Assembly: GCA_900299205.1 (NCBI GenBank)
Contig: OMIW01000101.1
Span: 1-28,314, forward strand
DNA length: 28,314 nt
Direction: 5' to 3'
Source of the DNA: Pseudomonadota bacterium
GTDB taxonomy: Bacteria > Bdellovibrionota_C > UBA2361 > OMIW01
Of this stretch, positions 15,355 through 23,912 are shown piece after piece. A program made the translations under genes and the position numbers. The notes beneath the pieces were generated by a model. It did no database searches. It was not told the origin of the DNA and worked only from the letters and a program-made list of their open reading frames with translations. Positions within the stretch are counted from its first letter, which is position 1, and every line of letters starts with the position of its first letter.

Positions 15355-16602
15355 ATGGAAAAAATGGCAGACATCACAACACCATCATCTGGTCAATTTC
15401 GCACTCATACCCTCGCCAACGGGCTTGTAATTTTGGGTGAGGTCAGCCCTCGAGCAGAGACTGCGGCAGTGGGATTTTTCGTAAAAACAGGTTCTCGTGA
15501 CGAATATCCGCGTGAGGCGGGGGTGTCGCATTTTCTCGAGCACATGATGTTCAAGGGAACGCCACGCCGGACCTCGCTCGATATTACCTATGAGCTTGGT
15601 AATATCGCAGCGAGAGCCAATGCATTCACCTCAGAGGAGTGCACCGTTTACTACGGCGGCATCGTGCCATCGTTCTTTAAGAGAATGCAGGATCTGTTGT
15701 GCGATATGCTCCGCCCCTCGCTCGATTCCGAGGAATTTGCGATGGAAAAGAAGGTTATTCTTGAGGAGATTGCGCTCTATCTTGACCGACCCTCATTTTT
15801 TCTCCACGAAAGGGCTCAGGAAGATTTTTATCGAGGTCATACCGCAGGTAATTCGGTGCTTGGAACGCGAGAGTCGATATCGGCACTTTCGCGCGATGAC
15901 ATGCACCGTTACTTTGAACGGCGGTACGTGCCGAACAATATGGTGCTCGCGGCAGCAGGCAACTTCGATTGGCAGGCATTTGTCGATGATGCTGAGCGTT
16001 TGTGCGGAGGGTGGGCTCCTGCTGAGGCTCGTCGCGAGACTCCTCGCCACTCTCCGCCCGCCGGATTGGTCACCCTGAGCCGGCCGAATCTCAAGCAGGC
16101 CTACCTTATTTTCATGTGTCCGAGTGCGAGCCTCCAGGATAATGAGCGTTTCTCCCTGGCGATTCTTGCATCCCTCCTGACGTCAGGCTCTCTACGGGGA
16201 GCGTATTGGCGTATCGTTCACACGGGCATTGCGGAGTCTGCGTGGGCCGACCTCACGGAGCGAGATGGATGTGGGTCATTTGAGCTCGGGCTGTGTGGAG
16301 AGCCCGAGTCGCTCGAGGAGGCTCGGGAACTTCTTCTCGAGGTTGCTGCCAACCCTGGTCAGATTGATGAGAGCGATCTCGAGCGGACGAAGACCCGGGC
16401 AATTGCGCGGATGGTGTTGCATGATGAGCTCCCGATGGGGAGAATGATGGATATTGGTCTGAGCTATCTCGCCCGAGGTAAGGTACGTACCCTAGACGAG
16501 GCGATAGCTGAGATATCGTCGGTGACGGTTCGGTCAATTCAGGAAGCTCTCGAGCGATTCCCTCTCAGAAACTGGCGAGAATATCGGTTGATGCCGGAAT
16601 AG
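15355..16602 (+). CDS. M16 zinc peptidase, catalytic subunit
   Basis: A 415-residue M16B peptidase. The N-terminus ANGLVILGEV is followed by the inverted zinc motif HFLEHMMFKG (H59, E62, H63) and the third zinc ligand in VILEEIALY (E137, 74 residues after H63). It also has PNNMVLAAAGNFD at the domain junction. The C-terminal half lacks the R/Y pair found in most active single-chain members, complementing the upstream protein. The two probably form a heterodimer that degrades peptides, like bacterial relatives of mitochondrial processing peptidase; the substrate is unknown. A second ATG three codons in (15364) is an equally possible start. It lies in a likely two-gene operon. Confidence 0.9.
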   Translation: MEKMADITTPSSGQFRTHTLANGLVILGEVSPRAETAAVGFFVKTGSRDEYPREAGVSHFLEHMMFKGTPRRTSLDITYELGNIAARANAFTSEECTVYYGGIVPSFFKRMQDLLCDMLRPSLDSEEFAMEKKVILEEIALYLDRPSFFLHERAQEDFYRGHTAGNSVLGTRESISALSRDDMHRYFERRYVPNNMVLAAAGNFDWQAFVDDAERLCGGWAPAEARRETPRHSPPAGLVTLSRPNLKQAYLIFMCPSASLQDNERFSLAILASLLTSGSLRGAYWRIVHTGIAESAWADLTERDGCGSFELGLCGEPESLEEARELLLEVAANPGQIDESDLERTKTRAIARMVLHDELPMGRMMDIGLSYLARGKVRTLDEAIAEISSVTVRSIQEALERFPLRNWREYRLMPE

Positions 16603-16692
16603 GCAGTGGAGGGATCGGGTGGAGCGGCGCAGGTAAAAACATTCGTGGATGATAGGGTCCCCACGCACGACACATAAGGAGGATGGGAGAAC

Positions 16693-17349
16693 ATGGCAGT
16701 AAGTGATGGGCCACCGCGCCCGGGATATCGGTCGGCAGCCCCAAGTGATGATGTGCATCATGAAGCGACTAAACGAGATCCGAGCGAAGAATCGGCTCCC
16801 GAAGATGGGTGGGAGTCGGAGCGATTGCGCGAGGGGGATGAAGATGTGGAGCCCTGTCTTGATGAAACCGGGGGAATCGCACTTGATGCCGCGGATGATG
16901 ATGATGGTTCGGACAATGATGTTGAGACGTTCGATCATGAAAACGATGATGCCGAGCAGGGCCCAGCCGTAGCTGAAGAGGAGATTGAAGAGCCACCGCC
17001 CCCTCGCCGAGGCCCAGAGGTAAACTCAGTCCAGGATCTTATCGCGACACTTCCAAACTGGGCGCGTCAAAACGCGGACCTCCTACGCTCTCACCTGACG
17101 GGGGTCGTTGCGCTCGTTACAACCGATCCCGGCCGATCCTATCGGATTGATTGGAGTGGTGAACGGCTCGTGGTCGAGGCGGGTGATGCCCCAAACGCAG
17201 ATTGTCGTGTAGTGCTCTCTCAAGGGGATCTGATGAGGGTTGTCCGAGGAGATCTCAATCCGCAGATAGCGATGCTCTCGGGTCGGATCAGAGCCACGGG
17301 AAATCCTGAGATGGCGATGTATCTTTTTAATCTAATCGTTCGGCGATAG
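16693..17349 (+). CDS. SCP2 sterol-carrier-domain protein with acidic N-terminal region
   Basis: A 218-residue protein in two parts. Residues 1-108 are low-complexity and very acidic (DDDDGSDNDVETFDHENDD at 68-86), ending in a PPPP linker, and are probably disordered. Residues ~112-216 resemble an SCP2 lipid-binding domain: RIDWSGERLVVEAGDAPNAD, then CRVVLSQGDLMRVVRGDLNPQIAMLSGRIRATG. A run of D...GELNPQ.AF..GK...G is typical of the SCP2 family. It likely binds a hydrophobic ligand or acts as a small accessory domain. AAGGAGG lies about 11 nt before the ATG, and GGGAG is closer. It is followed 74 bp later by the aminotransferase gene. The ligand is unknown. Confidence 0.75.
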   Translation: MAVSDGPPRPGYRSAAPSDDVHHEATKRDPSEESAPEDGWESERLREGDEDVEPCLDETGGIALDAADDDDGSDNDVETFDHENDDAEQGPAVAEEEIEEPPPPRRGPEVNSVQDLIATLPNWARQNADLLRSHLTGVVALVTTDPGRSYRIDWSGERLVVEAGDAPNADCRVVLSQGDLMRVVRGDLNPQIAMLSGRIRATGNPEMAMYLFNLIVRR

Positions 17350-17423
17350 TGAGCGTCAGCGATGTTTCCACGTAGTTACCTTTGGTGCGTCACTCATGTC
17401 GCACCCTTAATCGGTTGTAAGCG

Positions 17424-18575
17424 ATGATTGCAAGTCTTGACGGAATATCGTGGGGGCAGGGGGCGTTCGGTATTCAGACAGAGAAGGCCCGCCTTCTCGC
17501 CACTGGCCGGGTGGTGTGTGACCTTTCTATGGTCAATCCCGATATTCCTCCGCCCCGTTTTCTGATCGATAAATTATGCGAGGCCTCTGTGAAGGGGGTG
17601 AATCATCGCTACGCGGTGTCGCGGGGGGTACGAAAGCTGCGCGAGGCCCTGACTGACCGATATCATCATTCGTTTGGTGTTTCTCTCTCACCCGAAAGCG
17701 ATGTGTGTGTGACTCTCGGGAGCAAGGATGCTCTCACTCAGATAGCCCTCGTCCTTCTCAAGCCGGGGGATGAAATCCTGGTCGGTGAGCCGACGTACGC
17801 AGCTTTTCGTTTTGTCGCTGAATATGCCGGATTGGTGGTCAGGAGTTTTCCCCTGTCATATGATCAGGGGGAGATGGCAGCATCTATTGAGGCGGCGCTT
17901 GCTGCTCACCCGATACGGGCAGTCTTTCTGAACTTTCCGAATAATCCGACCGGACAGACAGTCGCGCCGGAGTTTTACCGTGCCGTCCTTGCCAGTGCAC
18001 GTCGAACTAATACCCTCGTGGTCAATGATTTTGTCTACGGGGAGATGACATATTCCGGTACTCCAGCGGTTAGCCTCCTCAAAGCTGCTGAACCGAGCGA
18101 TTCGGTGCTTGAAACCTTTAGTTTGTCGAAGGCATTCAGTGTCCCAGGATGGCGAGTTGGTGCCGTCCTGGGAGCGAGTAGATTGGTGCGGCAGATCGCC
18201 GTTGCAAAGTCTCGGGTTGATTACGGGCTCTTTTTACCGATTCAGATCGCGGCGGCTGCCGCACTTACCTCGCCCGAGCCATTCGTACGTCAGATCACTG
18301 AACAGTACCGGAATCGCGCCGAGGTACTCACGCGAGTGCTTCAGGGGGCAGGTTGGAGGGTAGTTGCTCCGGAGGCTGGTGCTTCGGTATGGGCCCAAAT
18401 ACCTGAACGGGTCCATGCTCAGGGTAGTGACGCGATTGTCAGTCGATTGGTGTCGGGTGGTCTGGTCACGACGAGCGAAACTTTTTTTGGTGCGGACCGC
18501 CGCGGATTTATCCGGTTTGCGCTGGTTGCGAGTGAGGATCGGTTGCTTCAGCTTGCGGAGGTTCTCCGTTTATGA
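17424..18575 (+). CDS. PLP-dependent class I/II aminotransferase (AlaC-like)
   Basis: A 383-residue fold-type I aminotransferase. Key residues are HRYAVSRGVRKLREAL (61-76), VTLGSKDAL (96-104), NPTG (174-177), D202 and Y205 for PLP, the Schiff-base lysine K236 in SLSKAFSVPGWRVG, R244, and the carboxylate-binding arginine in RRGFIRFAL near the end. The SRG..LREA, 'GSK' and SLSK..S.PGWR combination is that of the AlaC/YfdZ group. LL-diaminopimelate aminotransferase (DapL) is an alternative of similar length, so substrate is not settled. Its stop overlaps the ATG of the TPR gene (ATGA), indicating coupling. It is not part of the his cluster, but a HisC role has not been ruled out. Confidence 0.87.
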   Translation: MIASLDGISWGQGAFGIQTEKARLLATGRVVCDLSMVNPDIPPPRFLIDKLCEASVKGVNHRYAVSRGVRKLREALTDRYHHSFGVSLSPESDVCVTLGSKDALTQIALVLLKPGDEILVGEPTYAAFRFVAEYAGLVVRSFPLSYDQGEMAASIEAALAAHPIRAVFLNFPNNPTGQTVAPEFYRAVLASARRTNTLVVNDFVYGEMTYSGTPAVSLLKAAEPSDSVLETFSLSKAFSVPGWRVGAVLGASRLVRQIAVAKSRVDYGLFLPIQIAAAAALTSPEPFVRQITEQYRNRAEVLTRVLQGAGWRVVAPEAGASVWAQIPERVHAQGSDAIVSRLVSGGLVTTSETFFGADRRGFIRFALVASEDRLLQLAEVLRL

Positions 18576-19888
18576 TTTTCCTACCCTCTCCGGTGTCCTC
18601 AGCGGTAGTGTCAGTGGGACTTCTCTTGACCCGTAAGCTGGTGGCCGCTTTCCTCGTGGGCTTATCGATTGGTGCCTTTCTGGTGTCGAATTCAGCTTAC
18701 GCTGGCGACAAGCCAGCTGGTAAAACATCGGGGCAAGCGACTCCTCCATCGACAACTCCTGTGCCTGCTAGAGAGACTCCGATGGGCGCGGGAACTGACC
18801 AGATTGAGGGGTGTCGTCGAGGTGTTGAATTGACCGTCTCAGGGGTGAATGCGGCTTCAGAGGTGGAGCAAGAGCGGCTTTACTCGGAGGCCATCAGTGG
18901 GTGCTCAGCGATTCCAGAAGCTCACTACAATCGAGCAGTTTTGTATCGTCGGCAAGGAAAGCGTGAAGTGGCTCTCACCGATCTCACGAAGGCTCTTGAG
19001 CTGCGTGATGATGACCGATTTCGGGTTGCTCGTGGACTTGTCTATGATGATCTTGGCCAGTACGACGCTGCGCGTTCCGACTACCGAGCGGTGCTTGGTC
19101 GAAACCCCCGAGATGCCGCGGCACTTATCGGCCTCGCTAAAATTTTAGAAAAACAAGGAGATAGGGCCCAAGCAATTGAAACTCTTGAGCGGGGAAGGGA
19201 TTCCGATCCGAACAGCGCTCTGATACGGCTCAATCTCGGAATTATCTATGAACTCGCAGGACGAATGTTCGATGCCGGAGGAGAGTACGCCCGGGCGACG
19301 GAGCTCGATGCTCTTAACGGTGAGGCATGGTACCGCAGTGGCCTGATTCAGATGCATCGGGGGGAGACAAAAAAAGCGATATCCCTCTTTGAACAAGCTA
19401 TCGCGGCCGGTGGGGTTATCGAGGCTCCCTCCCGTGCGACTCTCGCTCGGCTCTATCGTCAGAGTCGATTATTCGACAAGGCTGAGTTAGTTCTTCGTCG
19501 CGGACTCGAGCGATCACCTGATGATCGCAATCTCCAAAGAGAGTTAATTCTTGTCCTCTCTGATGACCAACAGTTTGAAAAAGTTATTGAGCTTGCCGGG
19601 GCGTTGCTCCTACGCGAGCCGGGGCAGGCATCAATACTCCTTGTAAAGGGGTCGGCGGAGAGACATCTGGGACGGCTCGAAGCAGCGGAGCGTTCATTGC
19701 GTGCATCAGCGGAGCTCGAGGAAGCAAATCCACTCGTTCACTATGAGCTTGCTCTCCTCCTGCGCACGCTGGGGAAGGCTGATGATGCCGCGCACCACGC
19801 TGAGCTTTCAAAGAAGTTGCAGGCGCAGGAGTTTAATGCGGGCTCGTCTGCTTCGGAAGAGAAGATACGGGGGGCAAACGGGAAGTAG
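18572..19888 (+). CDS. Exported TPR-repeat protein
   Basis: A 438-residue protein whose start overlaps the stop of the aminotransferase gene by 4 bp. It has an N-terminal signal or anchor segment (LLTRKLVAAFLVGLSIGAFLVSN, ending near SAYA) preceded by ~20 extra residues, so an internal GTG/TTG start is possible. After a Thr/Pro-rich linker (48-75), about eight to nine tetratricopeptide repeats follow from ~95 to ~420: AHYNRAVLYRRQGKREVALTDL, ARGLVYDDLGQYDAARSDYRAVL, LNLGIIYELAGRMFDAGGEY and others. TPR arrays bind peptides or proteins. It probably sits in the periplasm or on the outer face of the membrane as an assembly factor. No catalytic residues are seen. A CorA-like gene follows 35 bp later. 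Confidence 0.85.
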   Translation: MIFLPSPVSSAVVSVGLLLTRKLVAAFLVGLSIGAFLVSNSAYAGDKPAGKTSGQATPPSTTPVPARETPMGAGTDQIEGCRRGVELTVSGVNAASEVEQERLYSEAISGCSAIPEAHYNRAVLYRRQGKREVALTDLTKALELRDDDRFRVARGLVYDDLGQYDAARSDYRAVLGRNPRDAAALIGLAKILEKQGDRAQAIETLERGRDSDPNSALIRLNLGIIYELAGRMFDAGGEYARATELDALNGEAWYRSGLIQMHRGETKKAISLFEQAIAAGGVIEAPSRATLARLYRQSRLFDKAELVLRRGLERSPDDRNLQRELILVLSDDQQFEKVIELAGALLLREPGQASILLVKGSAERHLGRLEAAERSLRASAELEEANPLVHYELALLLRTLGKADDAAHHAELSKKLQAQEFNAGSSASEEKIRGANGK

Positions 19889-19923
19889 ATGTTTGCAGTT
19901 ATGCGAGGGCTAAATCGACTGTC

Positions 19924-20658
19924 ATGGCTTCATCTCAATCATTCGAGCTCCCCCAATCTCTCGCCCACCACATCGGCAAATCAGTAGGTCGCCAACGGGT
20001 CCTTACCGATGATGGTGCGGTACTTATCGTCCTCCATCGCCCCCCGATCGACGACCACTGGAAGCGTGAGGGGGTGTTTCTCCTCAAGGCTCGCTCAGGT
20101 GAGTGGCAGTGTAAGGGCGAGCAATCTCCCAGACTCCTCCTCGATTCATATCGAGCCGCCGCTCAAGGGTTCGACGACGAACTCGAGGAGGGAGATGCAC
20201 CCGGCCCACTCTTCGCCCTGCTCGATCGACTGGTTCCGTTGCGTCGCGCCGCGAGAAACATTCATGCGGTGCTTGCAGAAGCGGGAGAGCTTATTCCCGA
20301 TGATAGGGAATTGGCAGAGTGGATTAATTTTTCCTATGAGACTGAACGCGGGCTCGACCTCCTTTATGATGATATTCGTCATTCGATAGACTCCCACATC
20401 GCCCGCATCGAAGAGGCTCAGATGGAGCTCACTAAACAATCGTTAGTAGCGACAAATCGTCTTAACTTGCTCGTCGCCCTCTTTTTGCCACTGGCAACGA
20501 TAGCGAGTGTTCTTGGGATGAATCTCGACCACGGTTTTGATCGCAAGGACCCTCGGGTTTTTTTTGGCGTTGTGCTCTTCGGTGTGCTTCTCGGGATTGG
20601 GGTGTTGCGATACATTCAGGGTGGGGTGATTCATAGTTCAGATAGCCGTCGGTTGTAG
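19924..20658 (+). CDS. Short CorA-like membrane protein
   Basis: A 244-residue protein. The C-terminus resembles CorA: a long charged helix, then LLVALFLPLATIASVLGMNLDHG with the Gly-Met-Asn signature (198-200), and a second helix FFGVVLFGVLLGIGVLRYI. The N-terminal domain is shorter than in CorA (about 310-350 residues), and the usual acidic insertion after GMN is replaced by LDHGFDRKDP. It could be a true small divalent-cation (Mg2+ or Co2+) channel or a related regulator. The gene lies between the TPR gene (35 bp gap) and the rtcB-like gene (28 bp gap) and is probably cotranscribed. The function of CorA-like proteins with reduced N-domains is unsettled. Confidence 0.78.
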   Translation: MASSQSFELPQSLAHHIGKSVGRQRVLTDDGAVLIVLHRPPIDDHWKREGVFLLKARSGEWQCKGEQSPRLLLDSYRAAAQGFDDELEEGDAPGPLFALLDRLVPLRRAARNIHAVLAEAGELIPDDRELAEWINFSYETERGLDLLYDDIRHSIDSHIARIEEAQMELTKQSLVATNRLNLLVALFLPLATIASVLGMNLDHGFDRKDPRVFFGVVLFGVLLGIGVLRYIQGGVIHSSDSRRL

Positions 20659-20686
20659 AGAAGTGTGTGCACAAAGGGGTGATCCT

Positions 20687-22216
20687 ATGTCATCCATCAA
20701 TGATGTGTGTGGTACATCTTCCACCGCCTCACCTGCAGTAATACCGACCGAAGAAGCGTTCGGCTACCTACTGGTCCCCGGCGATTCAGCGATCCGTATA
20801 CCGGTCGTCGGTACCGACACGATCCGTTCTGGTTTTGATCCGGTGTGCCTTCAGCAAGCGATAACCTCGCGGACTGCGCCCGGCGTTTCTGAGCTTATCC
20901 TCAATCCCGATGCCCACGTTGGGTACGGAGCCCCAATTGGGTGCGTTCTTGTATCGCCGACCCACGTCTACCCGGGTCCGGTAGGGGTCGACATCAAGTG
21001 TTCAATGAGTCTCCTTCAGCTCGATCTCCCTGCGGATGCCATCAATGATCGGCCTGTTCGTCGCGCTCTTATCGACGCGATAATCGAGCGGCTCCCGACC
21101 GGCCCTGGTAAAGGTCAGCGCTCTGTTCCCAAGGCCCGGCAGATCTCGTGCGATGATGGGATGAAGGCTGTTGTGGAAGGAGCAACCGAAGAGGTATGTA
21201 CTGCTCTTGGAGTCCCGCCATCGTGGCGGTTCCGGTGCGAGGATGCTACCCACCGAGGACACGATGGAACATCGCTATCGCTCAAGTCCCGCCTTGCCTC
21301 GCTCATCGATGCGGGTGAGCTTCCATATCTTACCGAAAAACTCACCCAGCTTGGCTCCTACGGAGGGGGGAATCATTTTGGTGAGTGCAGTACGGTCGAG
21401 GTAGCTCAGACCGAGAGTGCTCGTCGCGCTGCATCAGTGTTTGGGCTCAAAGATGGTCACGTTGCCTTTCTCTCTCACTGTGGATCTCGAGGTTTTGGAT
21501 ACGCACTCGCTTCCCGACAATTTCGCCTCCTCCAAGAGCAATTTCAGGAACAACGAATACCGTTTCCCGGAGGTGATAAAGAGCTTGTATACGCCTCGGT
21601 CGGGACTCCCGAAGCAGATAGCTATCTCGACGATCTCGCGCTCGGGGGAAATTTTGCAACGATGAATCATCTTGTCATCAATTCACTTGTGCTTGAGGCT
21701 TTTCAGCAGGTCTTTCCGGGAGTCACTGGATCATTAATCTACTTTATCAGTCATAATTTCGCACGACAGGAGGAGTATCGAGGAACTCTCTCCTGGGTCC
21801 ACCGTAAGGGTGCAACGAGAGCATTCCCGGCAGGTCATCCAGGATTGATCGACACCCCGTTTTTTGCGGTCGGACATCCGATCCTTCTGCCGGGCGATCC
21901 CTGTTCAGGCTCGATGGTGATGGTAGCCGAGCCCGGAGCAGAGAGGACATGTTTCAGCATCAATCACGGAGCGGGTCGAGCTCTTGGACGGCGGGCTGCC
22001 ATCCGGTCCCTCGACCAACGAACGGTCGATGAAGACCTTGATACACACGACATTCTCACTAACTGTCGCCACTATCCTCGCGATGAGGCTCCCGATGCGT
22101 ATAAGTCGTTTGACGAAGTGATACGCTCGGTCGAGAAGGCCCGCCTCGCGTCACCCGTTGCGTCGTTACGGGCGCGGTTCGTGATCAAGGATGCGGAGGA
22201 GGGGCGGCGCCGGTAG
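20687..22216 (+). CDS. RtcB-family RNA ligase
   Basis: A 509-residue protein of the RtcB family, which joins 2',3'-cyclic phosphate and 5'-OH RNA ends using GTP and manganese. From this start, motifs are GVDIKCSM (100-107), GGGNHFGE (226-233), HCGSRGFG (264-271), SHN (355-357), HRKGATRAF (372-380) and SINHGAGR (424-431). The metal-binding Asp/Cys and histidines are therefore kept. The first motif differs from the common DIGCG form (K and S), and HCGSRG differs from HSGSRG, so it is a divergent subgroup. ATG 20687 has an AAGGGGTGAT stretch upstream; a GTG at 20663 would add eight residues. No RtcA or RtcR gene is adjacent. RNA repair is the default inference. The neighbouring cotranscribed genes do not clarify it. 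Confidence 0.9.
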   Translation: MSSINDVCGTSSTASPAVIPTEEAFGYLLVPGDSAIRIPVVGTDTIRSGFDPVCLQQAITSRTAPGVSELILNPDAHVGYGAPIGCVLVSPTHVYPGPVGVDIKCSMSLLQLDLPADAINDRPVRRALIDAIIERLPTGPGKGQRSVPKARQISCDDGMKAVVEGATEEVCTALGVPPSWRFRCEDATHRGHDGTSLSLKSRLASLIDAGELPYLTEKLTQLGSYGGGNHFGECSTVEVAQTESARRAASVFGLKDGHVAFLSHCGSRGFGYALASRQFRLLQEQFQEQRIPFPGGDKELVYASVGTPEADSYLDDLALGGNFATMNHLVINSLVLEAFQQVFPGVTGSLIYFISHNFARQEEYRGTLSWVHRKGATRAFPAGHPGLIDTPFFAVGHPILLPGDPCSGSMVMVAEPGAERTCFSINHGAGRALGRRAAIRSLDQRTVDEDLDTHDILTNCRHYPRDEAPDAYKSFDEVIRSVEKARLASPVASLRARFVIKDAEEGRRR

Positions 22217-22266
22217 GATCTCGGTGGTGAGAAGAGGATGAAATCATCCCGAGCGAGGAGCTACCG

Positions 22267-22902
22267 TTACGGTCGCACATTCCACCAGCAACACCGCCAG
22301 CCATCGTCCTCACTCTCAAACAGAGACACTGCCCCGGTCGCCAGCTTGATCGAATCACCCGGATTCAGTCCCGCGCTTTCGGTGAGAAGACACGGTGCAA
22401 AGCGGGCTATGCCGTTGCTTGTTACCACGAGAGCGGTCTCTCCCCGATAATCTGCGATTAATCGCGCACCAAACCTCCGCCACTGAACACGGATCTGCTC
22501 CGGATCGACCCGCCACCCAGGAGGCACGGTCCCATCGCTATCCCACGCCGCGATCGCATCGATACCCACCCGCGCGATAACCTCCGCCTCCGATCTGTTC
22601 TCGTCGGGTCCGTAATCGATTTCGTTAAAGATTGCGAGCGACTCAATCGGAATCGAAGTGGGAGCTAGAGAGGACCCTAATCCCAACACGATCTCTTCCG
22701 CGGTCTGGATTGTCCGACAGAGGGTCGAGGTAAAGATCCTCGCCGGAATAAGATCGTGCGCGAAAAGATACTTGCCGAGTGCTCGTCCCTGCTCACGGCC
22801 CCACGCCACCAAGGGAAGATCGGTCATCCCAACCCGGGTGACGGTAGTGCCGGGTGCAAACGTATTGCCGTGACGGGCGATAAGAAGTTTGGTTGCTTTC
22901 AT
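22267..22902 (-). CDS. Histidine phosphatase-superfamily protein missing the second histidine
   Basis: A 211-residue member of the phosphoglycerate-mutase-like (histidine phosphatase) superfamily. It has the N-terminal LLIARHGNT (catalytic H11), the conserved TSTLCRTIQTAEE (R63) and an acidic NEIDYG (E94). The C-terminal phosphate-pocket motif, normally VTHGG, is VTSNG (159-164), so the second active-site histidine is replaced by serine. The gene starts 18 bp after the kdsB stop on the minus strand (22921 to 22902), so the two form a likely operon. An alternative KDO-8-phosphate phosphatase role (KdsC) is attractive by neighbourhood but unproven, and the lost histidine argues for a changed or absent activity. 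Confidence 0.82.
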   Translation of the reverse strand: MKATKLLIARHGNTFAPGTTVTRVGMTDLPLVAWGREQGRALGKYLFAHDLIPARIFTSTLCRTIQTAEEIVLGLGSSLAPTSIPIESLAIFNEIDYGPDENRSEAEVIARVGIDAIAAWDSDGTVPPGWRVDPEQIRVQWRRFGARLIADYRGETALVVTSNGIARFAPCLLTESAGLNPGDSIKLATGAVSLFESEDDGWRCCWWNVRP

Positions 22903-22920
22903 GAGGCATCTCCTTCGCCT

Positions 22921-23745
22921 TTAGGGAGTCGACCCATCAAACGGATCCCCCCACACCTGGATTAGCTCCTCCGCCCGAATAACATCCTCTGGGCTGTCGA
23001 TCCCCGACATCGCGGGTCGGCCCTCTGCCTCGACAGGGACACACCGAATCGTGTAGCCATGCTCGAGTGCGCGAAGCTGTTCGAGCCCCTCAAGCTTTTC
23101 GAATCGGCCTTCGGGGAGAGTCGCGTACCGCTCAAGCATCTCCCGTCGGTAGCCGTACAACCCGATATGACGAAATACTGGGCTTAAAAGACCCTCAGAT
23201 CGATACCGCGCTTCGCCCCGTATTGCAGGTAGGATCTGCTTACTGAACCAGAATGCACGTCCCGTAATGCTATCAAAAACAGCGCACGTTCCGCTGAAGG
23301 GGGTCGTTGCCTTCGCAAGCCGGAGCGCATCGAGATCATTCCATGTCAGTTGGGTAACTGGGGTGACGATATCAGTCGGCGCGACGACGAACGATTCGAT
23401 AAGTGCTCGCACCGTTGAGGGGGGAGTAAGGGGGGCATCTCCCTGCATGTTGATGACGAAGTCGATGTGAGCACCGTGCCGCCTGATCGCCTCGGCAACC
23501 CGGTCAGTCCCGGAGGGACATTCCGGTGACGTCATGACGGATGAAACCCCGATCTGCCGACAGTGCTCGCTGATTCGCTCATCATCAGTGGCGACGATCA
23601 CCTCAACCCCGGTGAGCCCCGAAGCCGCGGCTCGACTGAGCGCGACGACACGCTGGAGCATCGTGCGTCCCGCAATCTTCACAAGGGGCTTGCCCGGCAG
23701 GCGCGTGGATGCGTAGCGGGCCGGTATGACGATGGTGGTTTGCAT
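22921..23745 (-). CDS. kdsB: 3-deoxy-manno-octulosonate cytidylyltransferase
   Basis: A 274-residue nucleotidyltransferase that activates KDO with CTP to CMP-KDO for lipopolysaccharide inner core, in the cytoplasm. The N-terminal VIPARYASTRLPGKPL is the diagnostic nucleotide-binding signature. FVINMQGDAPL carries the conserved QGD metal-binding motif, and the C-terminal IRCVPVEAEGRPAMSGIDSPEDV fits KdsB. Length is a little above the normal ~245-260 residues because of the short C-terminal tail. Upstream on the minus strand lies the 268-bp gap shared with the divergent hisG gene. The next gene downstream on the minus strand is the histidine-phosphatase-like gene. It shows the organism makes LPS. 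Confidence 0.93.
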   Translation of the reverse strand: MQTTIVIPARYASTRLPGKPLVKIAGRTMLQRVVALSRAAASGLTGVEVIVATDDERISEHCRQIGVSSVMTSPECPSGTDRVAEAIRRHGAHIDFVINMQGDAPLTPPSTVRALIESFVVAPTDIVTPVTQLTWNDLDALRLAKATTPFSGTCAVFDSITGRAFWFSKQILPAIRGEARYRSEGLLSPVFRHIGLYGYRREMLERYATLPEGRFEKLEGLEQLRALEHGYTIRCVPVEAEGRPAMSGIDSPEDVIRAEELIQVWGDPFDGSTP

Positions 23746-23876
23746 GATTGGCGAAAAGAGATGAAGGAATATGCGAACTCGGTCAGATTAACGTAGGAAG
23801 GGCGACAAGTACCCGTTTTTCGGCAAAAATTGCCCGATTAAGGAGTCTTACCTTCATTCTGTGACCGGCTGTTTTA

Positions 23877-23912
23877 TTGACCCAACACGCCCCTGATTGC
23901 TATCATCAGGGG
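23877..23912 (+). promoter_or_regulatory. Candidate sigma-70 promoter with overlapping palindrome for the his cluster
   Basis: TTGACC (23877-23882), an 18-nt spacer and TATCAT (23901-23906) form a good -35/-10 pair, each matching consensus at 5 of 6; TGC before the -10 makes it an extended -10. CCCCTGAT (23890-23897) and ATCAGGGG (23905-23912) make a perfect 8-bp inverted repeat with a 7-base spacer that covers the -10 box. It could be an operator for a repressor or, if transcribed, a hairpin. The hisG ATG lies about 100 bp downstream. Confidence 0.45.
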
